Positions 6,225 to 13,317 of a stretch of DNA of 13,317 bases are shown here, piece after piece. Location of the stretch: assembly GCA_937868035.1 (NCBI GenBank), contig CALMLK010000171.1:1-13317 (forward strand), in the 5' to 3' direction. The translations under genes and the position numbers were made by a program. Position 1 is the first letter of the stretch. Every line of letters starts with the position of its first letter. This stretch comes from an uncultured Alphaproteobacteria bacterium. Lineage in GTDB: Bacteria; Pseudomonadota; Alphaproteobacteria; Rhizobiales; Aestuariivirgaceae. Under the pieces are notes generated by a model. That model had not been told where the DNA came from, did no database searches, and saw only the letters and a list, made by a program, of their open reading frames with translations.

Positions 6225-7630
6225 CACTGGTCCAATGCTGCGAGTTCGCCCGGAAGGGCATAGGCCCATTGCGTCACCGTTCCGGCGCCGAGACAGACGA
6301 CAATGTCGCCCGGCTTCACCAGATGCTTCACCTGCGGCGCCAACTGCTTGGGCTCGTCGATGTGCAGGACGGAACGATGGCCGTGGGCGCGAATGCCCTC
6401 CGCCAGATGCGTGTGCGAGGCGCCCTCGATGGGGCTCTCGCCAGCGGCATAGACGGGCGCAAGGATGACGGAATCCGCATCGTTGAAACACGAACAGAAT
6501 TCGTTGAAGAGGCTCGACAGCCGCGTGTAGCGGTGGGGCTGCATGACCGCCACGACCTTGCCCTTGGTCACGCGCCGCGCCGCCGCCAGCACGGCCGCGA
6601 TCTCGACGGGATGGTGGCCGTAGTCATCGAACACGGTGACACCGTTGTGTTCGCCCGTGCGGGTGAAGCGGCGCTTCACGCCTTCGAAACTGTTGAGACC
6701 GTTGCGGATCTGGTCATCCGTCAGTCCAAGCTCGCGCGCCACCACGAGGGCGGCGGTGGAGTTGAGGGCGTTGTGGTCGCCCGGCATGCGGAGCGCCAGG
6801 TCCTTGATCTCGGTCGCCTTGCCGGAAACGCGGTCTGTCACGCGCACGGCAAAGCGCGTGGCGCCATCCGAGAACGCGACGTCGAGCAGGCGATAGTCTG
6901 CCTGCGGGCTGCGGCCATAGGTGATGACGCGGCGGTCCTGCACCCGGCCGATCATTTCCTGCACCACCGGATGATCGATGCACATCACCGCAAAGCCATA
7001 GAACGGAATGTTTTCGACGAAAGCGAGGAAGGCTTCCTTGGCCTTGTCGAAGGTGCCGTAGTGATCAAGGTGCTCGGGATCGATGTTGGTGACGATCACC
7101 ACATCGGCGGGCAGCTTGACGAAGGTGCCGTCCGATTCATCGGACTCCACAACCATCCAGTCTCCCTTGCCCAATCGCGCATTGGTGCCGTAGGCATTGA
7201 TGATGCCGCCGTTGATGACCGTCGGATCAAGGCCGCCCGCATCCAGCAGCGCCGAGACGATGGACGTCGTGGTGGTCTTGCCATGCGTGCCACCCACGGC
7301 AACGCAGGATTTGAAGCGCATGAGTTCCGCCAGCATTTCGGCACGGCGGACAACGGGCAGGAAGCGGCGCCGCGCCTCCACCAGTTCGGGATTGTCCGGC
7401 TTCACGGCAGACGAGATCACCACCACCTGGGCCTCTCCGAGGTTCTTCGCCTCGTGGCCGATGGCGACCGCGATGCCGTGCTTGCGCAGGCGCGCCACAT
7501 TGTAGTTGTCGGAAATGTCGGAGCCCTGCACCTTGTAGTTCAGGGTCGCCATCACTTCGGCGATGCCGCTCATGCCGATGCCGCCAATGCCGATGAAGTG
7601 GATGGGGCCTACGTCGCGTGGAAGTTTCAT
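6224..7630 (-). CDS. murC: UDP-N-acetylmuramate--L-alanine ligase MurC
   Basis: Mur ligase that adds L-Ala to UDP-MurNAc, the first amino acid of the stem peptide; ATP-dependent, cytoplasmic, 468 residues. Seen: N-terminal Rossmann motif [14 protein letters not shown] (11-24), P-loop GGTHGKTTT (113-121), ESDESDGTF (162-170), [13 protein letters not shown] (182-194) with the conserved His, the MurC motif DDYGHHP (335-341), and QPHRYTR (364-370) in the C-terminal domain. The frame is open up to 7792, but the extra 54 codons lie within the murG 3' end and do not look like MurC. The ATG at 7630 is chosen because it places the Rossmann motif at the usual distance. GGAG lies 11 nt upstream, a slightly long spacing. 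The gap to murG is 28 bp and the murB start overlaps its stop. Confidence 0.97.
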   Translation of the reverse strand: MKLPRDVGPIHFIGIGGIGMSGIAEVMATLNYKVQGSDISDNYNVARLRKHGIAVAIGHEAKNLGEAQVVVISSAVKPDNPELVEARRRFLPVVRRAEMLAELMRFKSCVAVGGTHGKTTTTSIVSALLDAGGLDPTVINGGIINAYGTNARLGKGDWMVVESDESDGTFVKLPADVVIVTNIDPEHLDHYGTFDKAKEAFLAFVENIPFYGFAVMCIDHPVVQEMIGRVQDRRVITYGRSPQADYRLLDVAFSDGATRFAVRVTDRVSGKATEIKDLALRMPGDHNALNSTAALVVARELGLTDDQIRNGLNSFEGVKRRFTRTGEHNGVTVFDDYGHHPVEIAAVLAAARRVTKGKVVAVMQPHRYTRLSSLFNEFCSCFNDADSVILAPVYAAGESPIEGASHTHLAEGIRAHGHRSVLHIDEPKQLAPQVKHLVKPGDIVVCLGAGTVTQWAYALPGELAALDQ

Positions 7631-7658
7631 CAGTCTCAAGTCTCCGGTCGGCCCTGCG

Positions 7659-8768
7659 TCAGCGGGCCATGATGCTCTGCATGAGGTCGGCAAGGCGGCG
7701 GGCGGCATCCGGTTTGCCATGCCGGAGCGCCGCCGCGGCGGCCTCCTTAAGGTGTTCGGGCTGAGACAGCAATCCCGCAAGAAAGGCTGCAAAACCAGCG
7801 GATTCTATGCCTCCCTGGGGTTTCACCCAGCCAGCGCCTGCGCGCTCGAAACTCTCGGCATTGCGCAGTTGGTCGTTGTCCAGCGCGTGCGGCAGCGGCA
7901 CCAGAACGGCAGGCCGCCCGACAACGCCAAGTTCCGCAATGGTGGATGCTCCTGATCGCGCCACCACGAGATGACTCGCCGCCATGCGCTGCGGCATGTC
8001 CATGAAGAAGGGATTGAGTTCGGCCCGAACGCCGGAGGCCCGATAGGCTTCCGTGGTGCGGGCAAGATCTTCCTCCCGGCACTGCTGCGTGAGCACGAGG
8101 CGGCGCTTCACATCTTCCGGCAAGGCGGCCACCACGCCCGGCATCATGTCGGCAAAGAACCGCGCACCCTGACTGCCACCGAAAACGAGAAGTCGGATAT
8201 CGCCGCCGCTCACCAGCGCCGGATAGGGCGCCGCGGCCACGGCCTTCACGACGCCGCGTACCGGGTTGCCTGTCAGCGTGACCTTGGCCCGCGCTGCATC
8301 GGGCACGAGCCGCACCTCGTCGAAGGACGTCGCTACCGCCGTGACGCGCGAGGCCAGCAGCCTGTTGGCGCGGCCCAGCACGGAATTCTGTTCATGCACA
8401 AGACACGGCACGCCCATCCGCGCCGCAGCCATCAACGGCGGCAGCGAGGGGTAGCCCCCAAAGCCCGCAACAGCCACCGCTCCACTCTCGCGGATGAGCC
8501 GGCGCGACAGCCTGTAGCCCGAGGCCAGTCGCAACAGGCGGCCCGGCAGACGCAACGGGTCCGAGAGCGACAGCGTCGCCGACGGCACGATATGCACCTT
8601 CTCCGCCGGAAATGACTTGCCGTAGTCGCGCACGCGCTCGTCGGTCATGAGGTGGATGCGGTAGCCGCGCCCCACCAGTTCTTCCGCCAAGGCTTGTGCC
8701 GGAAAGAGATGGCCGCCAGTGCCACCAGCGGCGAGCATCACCAGCTTGTTTTGTCCGTGAACCGCCAC
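7659..8768 (-). CDS. murG: Lipid II synthase MurG (UDP-GlcNAc transferase)
   Basis: GT28-family glycosyltransferase that adds GlcNAc to lipid I on the inner face of the membrane, giving lipid II; 369 residues from the chosen start. Seen: donor/acceptor loop [12 protein letters not shown] (13-24), GFGGYPSLP (102-110), [14 protein letters not shown] (125-138), C-terminal nucleotide-sugar domain motifs [11 protein letters not shown] (195-205), [11 protein letters not shown] (271-281) and LPHALDNDQ (292-300). The GTG at 8768 is chosen because it lies 1 nt past the ftsW stop, has a G-rich ribosome site (GGTGGGG) just upstream, and puts the glycine loop about 13 residues from the N-terminus as in relatives. 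The frame stays open to 8867, but that part lies inside ftsW. The start is less certain than the identity; an ATG at 8738 is an alternative but would leave almost nothing before the loop. Confidence 0.96.
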   Translation of the reverse strand: MAVHGQNKLVMLAAGGTGGHLFPAQALAEELVGRGYRIHLMTDERVRDYGKSFPAEKVHIVPSATLSLSDPLRLPGRLLRLASGYRLSRRLIRESGAVAVAGFGGYPSLPPLMAAARMGVPCLVHEQNSVLGRANRLLASRVTAVATSFDEVRLVPDAARAKVTLTGNPVRGVVKAVAAAPYPALVSGGDIRLLVFGGSQGARFFADMMPGVVAALPEDVKRRLVLTQQCREEDLARTTEAYRASGVRAELNPFFMDMPQRMAASHLVVARSGASTIAELGVVGRPAVLVPLPHALDNDQLRNAESFERAGAGWVKPQGGIESAGFAAFLAGLLSQPEHLKEAAAAALRHGKPDAARRLADLMQSIMAR

Positions 8769-8769
8769 G

Positions 8770-9915
8770 TCACCCCACCTGGTCTGACAGGGCGAGCGGT
8801 GCCGGTTGCGGCGCGGCCATGCCGCGCGCCAGGGCCAGCACAAAGCCCATCGCCATGGCCGTGCCAAGGAGCGACGAACCGCCGTAGGAGATGAAGGGCA
8901 GCGTCATGCCCTTGGCCGGCAGGAGCGCCACGTTGACGCCCATGTTGATCGCCGCCTGCAAGCCGAACATGGTGACAAGCCCCGCCATGGCCAGCGCCGA
9001 AAACGGATCCTGCTCCGTCTTGGCGCGGCGCAGCACGCGCATCACGATGAAGATGAACAGCGCCATGATGGCGAGGCAGGCAATGACACCGAATTCCTCG
9101 CCCACGACGGCAAAGGTGAAGTCCGTATGTGCGTCCGGCAGCACGAGCTTGGCCTGCCCGCCGCCCGGCCCCGTGCCCATCAGGCCGCCGTTGCGAAAGG
9201 CTTCCATCGCCGTATCAGTCTGGAAGGTGTCACCCTTCTCCGGGCTCATGAAGCGGTCAATGCGCGACGCCACATGTGGCACCAGGAGGTAAGCGAATAT
9301 GCCCGCGATCACGCCGCAGCCCGCAAGGCCGAAAACGATCACCCACGGAATGCCGAACACCAGCAGCATCGCACCCGTTGTGGCCACCACCAGCGCCGCC
9401 TGTCCGAAGTCAGGTTGAAGCACCAGCATGCCGAGGAACACGGCACCCATGGCATAGGCAATGATGTGGCCCGGCATGTCGGGCCGCCGCGTCTTCTCGG
9501 CAAGGAACCAGCTTGCCGCCACCACGTAGCAGGGCTTGGCGAATTCGGAGGGCTGAAGGTTGATCGGACCGAAATTGATCCAGCGGTGCGCGCCCTTGAT
9601 CTCTGGCCCGAAGAACAGCGCCGCCGCCATCAGCATCAGCGCGCCGACGAAACCGAGGAAAGAAGCTCGCCGCACCCATCCCGTATCGAAGAATGAAAGG
9701 GTGATGAGGCAGATCACCGCGAAGAAGAGGTAGAACAGCTGGCTCTTGAAGAAGTGAAAGCTGTCGAGGCCGATGCGCTCGGCGACCGGCGGGCTCGCCG
9801 CCATGCTGATGAGCACGCCCATGGACATGAGCAGCAACACCGCCGAAATCAGCGGCCTGTCGATCGTGAACCACCAGCGGGCCAGCGTGCCGCGGTCACT
9901 GCGCGAGATCAGCAT
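8770..9915 (-). CDS. ftsW: Septal peptidoglycan glycosyltransferase FtsW (SEDS)
   Basis: Polytopic SEDS-family polymerase that links lipid II into glycan strands at the septum together with its class B PBP partner FtsI; 381 residues, about ten membrane segments between 21 and 365. Seen: the signature KGAHRWINFGPINLQPSEFA (107-126), the long periplasmic loop with RFMSPEKGDTFQTDTA (221-236) and GLMGTGPGGGQAK (244-256), the LPDAHTDFTFAVVGEE motif (259-274) whose Asp265 matches the SEDS catalytic Asp, and LPAKGMTLPFISYGGSS (332-348). The ATG at 9915 overlaps the murD stop (TGATG), with AAGGGA as ribosome site about 9 nt upstream. The frame continues up to 10113 but only as out-of-register murD sequence. 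Its position between murD and murG marks it as FtsW rather than RodA. Confidence 0.97.
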   Translation of the reverse strand: MLISRSDRGTLARWWFTIDRPLISAVLLLMSMGVLISMAASPPVAERIGLDSFHFFKSQLFYLFFAVICLITLSFFDTGWVRRASFLGFVGALMLMAAALFFGPEIKGAHRWINFGPINLQPSEFAKPCYVVAASWFLAEKTRRPDMPGHIIAYAMGAVFLGMLVLQPDFGQAALVVATTGAMLLVFGIPWVIVFGLAGCGVIAGIFAYLLVPHVASRIDRFMSPEKGDTFQTDTAMEAFRNGGLMGTGPGGGQAKLVLPDAHTDFTFAVVGEEFGVIACLAIMALFIFIVMRVLRRAKTEQDPFSALAMAGLVTMFGLQAAINMGVNVALLPAKGMTLPFISYGGSSLLGTAMAMGFVLALARGMAAPQPAPLALSDQVG

Positions 9916-11318
9916 CAGCTTTTCCCTTCTGTTGTCATGTGAATGCCGGGAAGGCGAGAGACGAGCTCGACGAAGGCATCGCCCCGCACCTCGAAATTCT
10001 TGTACTGGTCGAAGGACGCAGAGGCCGGCGACAGCAGCACCACGGGGTCTGCCTCCTGCGCGGCCTGCGCATCGCGCGCGGCGGCCTGCACGGCGCGGGG
10101 CAGCGTCTCGCAAATCTCGTAGGCAACCTTGCCGTCCAGCGTGGCGGCGAACTCCGCCGCGGCGACGCCGATCAGGTAGGCCTTGCGGATACGCGGGAAA
10201 TAGGGCGCAAGCGGAGCGATACCGCCCGTCTTCGCAATTCCGCCGGCGATCCAGTGAATGTTGCTGTAGGAGGCAAGCGCCTTCTCCGCCGCATCGGCAT
10301 TGGTCGCCTTTGAATCATTGACGAAGGAAACCGCACCCGCCCGTCCCACTTCCTGCATGCGGTGCGCAAGACCGGGAAAGCTGTGCATGGCCGCACCAAT
10401 GGCCGGCGCATCCACGCCCATTGCCCGCGCCACGCCATAGGCCATGCAGGCGTTCTGCCAGTTGTGGCGGCCGCGCAGCGCCGGCATGGCCCGCAGGTCA
10501 ATGGTCGCATCGACAGCGCCGTTCCGCATGTCGCGCAGGATGCCGTCCGGCGCGCAGATGCCATCTTCGAGCGCGCGCGTCACCGATACGCGGCGCACGT
10601 CCGGCCCCACGTGAATCTTGTCCGCAATCGCCGCGCACCAATCGTCATCGACGCCTACGAGTGCCGTCTGCCCGTCGCGCTGCTTGCCGAACATGCGGGC
10701 CTTGACCTCGGCATAGTGTTCCATGTTGCCATGGCGGTCGAGATGGTCGGGCGTGAGGTTGGTGAGCACGCCCACGTCCGGCGACAGGCCGGGCATCAGG
10801 TCGATCTGGAAAGACGACAGTTCAAGCACATAGATGCGGTCACGCGCCGGCGAGCGGAGGTTGAACACGGCCTGGCCGATGTTGCCGCCCACGTCCACAT
10901 CGAGTCCCGCTTCCTTCAGCACGTGTCCCGTCAGCGCCGTCGTCGTTGACTTGCCGTTGGTGCCGGTGATCGCCACCATGCGCGACCCCGTGCCCTGGAT
11001 GGCGCGTGCGAACACTTCGGTGTCACCAATCACCTCGACGCCGGCCGCCTTCGCCTTGACGACGGTCCAGTGCGGCTCGGGATGGGTGAGCGGCACGCCC
11101 GGGCTCAGCACCAGCGCGGCAAGAGTCTTGAAATCAACCGTGTGCAGGTTGGTCACCTGCAAGCCCTCGGCGCGCGCCTTTTCAACGGCCGGTTCGGAAT
11201 CATCCCAAGCCAAGACCTCGGCGCCGCCGGACGCGAGCGCCCGCGCGCACGATATGCCCGACCGCGCCAGGCCAAACATGGCGACGCGCTTGCCCTTGAA
11301 CTGTTTGACGGGAAACAT
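9915..11318 (-). CDS. murD: UDP-N-acetylmuramoyl-L-alanine--D-glutamate ligase MurD
   Basis: Mur ligase that adds D-Glu to UDP-MurNAc-L-Ala; cytoplasmic, ATP-dependent, 467 residues. Seen: N-terminal Rossmann region VAMFGLARSGISCARAL (12-28), LSPGVPLTHP (71-80), P-loop TGTNGKSTTT (118-127), ELSSFQ (166-171), NLTPDHLDRHG (187-197), and C-terminal NDSKATN (334-340) and SPASASFDQYKNFE (430-443), all diagnostic of MurD among the Mur ligases. The ATG at 11318 follows the mraY stop by 7 bp, with GAGGTGAGGG as ribosome site spanning that stop. The 3' end shares one base with the ftsW start. Confidence 0.98.
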   Translation of the reverse strand: MFPVKQFKGKRVAMFGLARSGISCARALASGGAEVLAWDDSEPAVEKARAEGLQVTNLHTVDFKTLAALVLSPGVPLTHPEPHWTVVKAKAAGVEVIGDTEVFARAIQGTGSRMVAITGTNGKSTTTALTGHVLKEAGLDVDVGGNIGQAVFNLRSPARDRIYVLELSSFQIDLMPGLSPDVGVLTNLTPDHLDRHGNMEHYAEVKARMFGKQRDGQTALVGVDDDWCAAIADKIHVGPDVRRVSVTRALEDGICAPDGILRDMRNGAVDATIDLRAMPALRGRHNWQNACMAYGVARAMGVDAPAIGAAMHSFPGLAHRMQEVGRAGAVSFVNDSKATNADAAEKALASYSNIHWIAGGIAKTGGIAPLAPYFPRIRKAYLIGVAAAEFAATLDGKVAYEICETLPRAVQAAARDAQAAQEADPVVLLSPASASFDQYKNFEVRGDAFVELVSRLPGIHMTTEGKS

Positions 11319-11325
11319 CAGGCCC

Positions 11326-12414
11326 TCACCTCAGTTTCAGGGTTGAGAGGCCGACGAGGGCCAGCACGAAGGCGATGATCCAGAAACGGATGACGATGGT
11401 CGGTTCCTTCCAGCCCTTCTGTTCATAGTGGTGATGCAGCGGCGCCATGGCGAAGACGCGCTTGCCCGTCATCTTGAAGGAAATGACCTGCACGATGACC
11501 GAGACGGTTTCGAGCACGAACAACCCGCCAATGATGGCGAGCACGATCTCGTGCTTCACGGCAACAGCGATGGCACCCAGGGCGCCACCCAGCGAGAGCG
11601 AGCCCGTATCGCCCATGAAAATCATGGCCGGAGGCGCGTTGAACCACAGGAAGCCCAGCCCTGCCCCCACCAAGGCTCCGCAGATCACCGCCAGTTCTCC
11701 GGTGCCACGCACGAAATGCAGTTGCAGGTATTCGGCGAACACGAAGTTGCCGACGAGATAAACGATGAGGCCGTAGCTCGCGGCGGCAATCATCACGGGC
11801 ATGATGGCAAGACCGTCGAGCCCATCGGTGATGTTGACGGCATTTCCTGCGCCCACCACGACGAGCACGCCGATGATGAGGAAGAACGGCCCGAAATAGA
11901 TGAGCACGTCCTTGAAGAACGGCACGGCAAGCGACATCGAAAGCGGCTTGTCGCCGATCCACATGAAGCAGCCCACGGCGATTCCGGCGATGGCGAATTC
12001 CGCAACGAGGCGAAGCCGCGAGGAGAACCCACGCACCGAGGCGCGCGTCACTTTCAGATAGTCGTCATAGAAGCCGATGGCGCCGAAGCCGAGCGTCACG
12101 AACAGAACGCCCCACACATAGAGGTTGCGCAAGTCGGCCCACAGGATCGTTGCGACGAAGACGCCGGAGAGGATCATCAACCCGCCCATGGTAGGCGTGC
12201 CCTGTTTTTCAACGATGTGACGTTGCGGGCCATCGGTGCGGATGGGCTGTCCCTTGCCCTGCTTCACCTTCAGGAGCGAAATGATGCGCGGGCCAAAGAT
12301 GAAGATGAACAGCAGCGCCGTCAGGATGGCGCCGCCCGTCCGCGTGGTCAGGTAGCGGAAGGCATTGAGCGCCTGGATTTCCGTCGAGAAGAAGCTGAGA
12401 AGGAAATAAAGCAT
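11326..12414 (-). CDS. mraY: Phospho-MurNAc-pentapeptide transferase MraY
   Basis: Integral inner-membrane enzyme that transfers phospho-MurNAc-pentapeptide from UDP to undecaprenyl phosphate, making lipid I; 362 residues, about ten membrane segments. Seen: [13 protein letters not shown] (70-82), the Asp pair in GFYDDYLK (114-121; Asp117 and Asp118), [13 protein letters not shown] (191-203), [12 protein letters not shown] (266-277) with Asp269, and the cytoplasmic [14 protein letters not shown] (324-337), all conserved active-site loops. The ATG at 12414 lies 4 bp past the murF stop, with AAGGA about 12 nt upstream, inside murF. Length matches the usual 360 residues. Confidence 0.98.
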   Translation of the reverse strand: MLYFLLSFFSTEIQALNAFRYLTTRTGGAILTALLFIFIFGPRIISLLKVKQGKGQPIRTDGPQRHIVEKQGTPTMGGLMILSGVFVATILWADLRNLYVWGVLFVTLGFGAIGFYDDYLKVTRASVRGFSSRLRLVAEFAIAGIAVGCFMWIGDKPLSMSLAVPFFKDVLIYFGPFFLIIGVLVVVGAGNAVNITDGLDGLAIMPVMIAAASYGLIVYLVGNFVFAEYLQLHFVRGTGELAVICGALVGAGLGFLWFNAPPAMIFMGDTGSLSLGGALGAIAVAVKHEIVLAIIGGLFVLETVSVIVQVISFKMTGKRVFAMAPLHHHYEQKGWKEPTIVIRFWIIAFVLALVGLSTLKLR

Positions 12415-12418
12415 CCGG

Positions 12419-13317
12419 TCATGTATCCTTGGCCGCGGGCCACTGTGCCTTCATGGCTTCGACGAGGGTTCCCATGCGGCTGCCGAGCGAGCCTTTCACC
12501 ATCACCACGTCGCCGGGTTTGAGTCCGGAGAGCAATGCGTCTTTCAACTGCTCGGATTGGGCCGCGTGAGCACCGCGCCGGTGTTCCGGCGTGGCCTGCC
12601 ACAGGTGGGCCATGAGAGGGCCTGCGGCGTATAGGACATCGACGCCAGCCGAGTCCAATGCTTCCGCCAGGCCTGCATGGAGCGCCGGACCGGTTTCCCC
12701 CAGTTCCAGCATGTCGCCCAACACCGCGACGCGGCGGCCGTTCTTCCCAGGCTTGGCATGGCCCAGCAGCGCCAGCGCGGCGCGCACCGAGGCGGGGTTG
12801 GCATTATAGCTCTCGTCGATCAGCAACAATTCGCCCTGCGGCATGCGCAATGCCTGCTGCACGCCGCGGCCCTTCGCCGGCTTGGCCTCCGCGAGGGCAA
12901 GCGCCGCACGCGCCAGGTCGGCACCCATGAGCTTGACCGCCGCAAGCACGGCAAGGCTATTGACCGCCATGTGTTCGCCCGGCAGGCCGAGCTTGTAGGT
13001 CACTTGTTCGCCGAACACCGATGCAGTGATGCAGCAGCACGTGGGGTGCAGCACCAGTTGGGTCATGCGCACGTCGGCATCCGCATGCCGTCCGAAACCA
13101 AAGATGCGGTTCACGCCCGCGGCGCGCGCGGCAGCAGCGAGACGGTCGAAATAGGCTGTGTCGCGGTTTATGACGGCAGCGCCACCCGGTGCAATGCCGG
13201 AGAAAATCTCCGCCTTGGCGTCGGCGATCTCATCCAGCGACTTGAAATGGCCGAGATGGCTCGCGGCAATGGTCGTGACAATCCCCACATGCGGCCTGAC
13301 GAAACCAACGAGCGGCG
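12419..13317 (-). CDS. murF: UDP-MurNAc-tripeptide--D-Ala-D-Ala ligase MurF, C-terminal two thirds (5' end outside window)
   Basis: Mur ligase that adds the D-Ala-D-Ala dipeptide made by Ddl to UDP-MurNAc-tripeptide, finishing the pentapeptide; cytoplasmic. The 298 visible residues stay in frame to the window edge (first residues [16 protein letters not shown]), so the internal GTG at 13288 is not the start. The P-loop lies upstream, outside the window. Seen: [16 protein letters not shown] (central domain, metal-site His), [23 protein letters not shown] (the adenine/substrate His-Asn region), [26 protein letters not shown], and [11 protein letters not shown] near the C-terminus, all typical MurF motifs. 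One oddity is a run of three Cys (codons at 13031-13039) in a region that is usually not Cys-rich. The stop is 4 bp before mraY. Confidence 0.96.
   Translation of the reverse strand, partial: PLVGFVRPHVGIVTTIAASHLGHFKSLDEIADAKAEIFSGIAPGGAAVINRDTAYFDRLAAAARAAGVNRIFGFGRHADADVRMTQLVLHPTCCCITASVFGEQVTYKLGLPGEHMAVNSLAVLAAVKLMGADLARAALALAEAKPAKGRGVQQALRMPQGELLLIDESYNANPASVRAALALLGHAKPGKNGRRVAVLGDMLELGETGPALHAGLAEALDSAGVDVLYAAGPLMAHLWQATPEHRRGAHAAQSEQLKDALLSGLKPGDVVMVKGSLGSRMGTLVEAMKAQWPAAKDT

Noticed and set aside
6225..6491. N-terminal extension of murB into murC
   Set aside because: The upstream 89 codons are out-of-frame murC sequence. MurB homology begins at the ATG at 6224, which forms a TGATG junction.
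6149..7672. A 507-codon plus-strand open frame opposite murC, and similar ones opposite ddl, murG and mraY
   Set aside because: These mirror strongly conserved minus-strand genes and have His/Arg-rich, low-complexity translations typical of antisense shadows.
8769..8867. N-terminal extension of murG into ftsW
   Set aside because: The added residues are Arg/Trp-rich shadow of ftsW. The GTG at 8768 with a G-rich ribosome site directly after the ftsW stop fits better.
1..13317. A hidden mobile element, CRISPR array, toxin-antitoxin pair or novel accessory system
   Set aside because: Every segment is accounted for by dcw genes in conserved order or by short spacers (none over 150 bp). I saw no inserted genes, long terminal repeats or spaced repeat arrays.

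Overview
The window is a stretch of the dcw (division and cell wall) gene cluster of a GC-rich alphaproteobacterium, probably a member of the Hyphomicrobiales (Rhizobiales). I infer this from the gene order and from protein style: a long FtsZ with a Pro/Ala-rich linker, FtsA ending in an amphipathic helix, and a Ddl with the YTHSGV variant. No species can be named. Every gene lies on the minus strand, so transcription runs from high to low coordinates.

In transcription order the layout is: murF (5' end outside the window, to 12419), mraY, murD, ftsW, murG, murC, murB, ddl, ftsQ, ftsA, ftsZ, then, after a hairpin terminator, bamD (3' end outside the window at position 1). From murF to ftsQ the genes are nearly gapless. 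Junctions are TGATG (murD/ftsW, murC/murB), ATGA (murB/ddl), a 34-bp overlap (ddl/ftsQ), or gaps of 1-28 bp. This indicates one operon with translational coupling. Looser spacing appears only at ftsQ-ftsA (52 bp with a small hairpin) and ftsA-ftsZ (143 bp). The latter is the only sizeable non-coding leader before the terminator and is the likely site of separate ftsZ control.

The genes cover the cytoplasmic route from UDP-GlcNAc-enolpyruvate to lipid II: MurB reduces, MurC and MurD add L-Ala and D-Glu, Ddl makes D-Ala-D-Ala, MurF adds it, MraY makes lipid I and MurG lipid II. FtsW polymerises lipid II at the septum. FtsQ, FtsA and FtsZ are divisome components. BamD belongs to outer-membrane protein assembly.

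I see no mobile element, CRISPR array, tRNA, rRNA or accessory system, and no evidence of a previously undescribed system. The points worth a second look are regulatory or contextual. The ftsZ leader holds three GANTC sites (two abutting, just before the start codon), an inverted pair of CtrA-like TTAACCAT half-sites and a 10-bp tandem repeat. lpxC is missing from its usual place after ftsZ, where only a terminator separates ftsZ from bamD. The FtsZ linker contains two non-repetitive islands.
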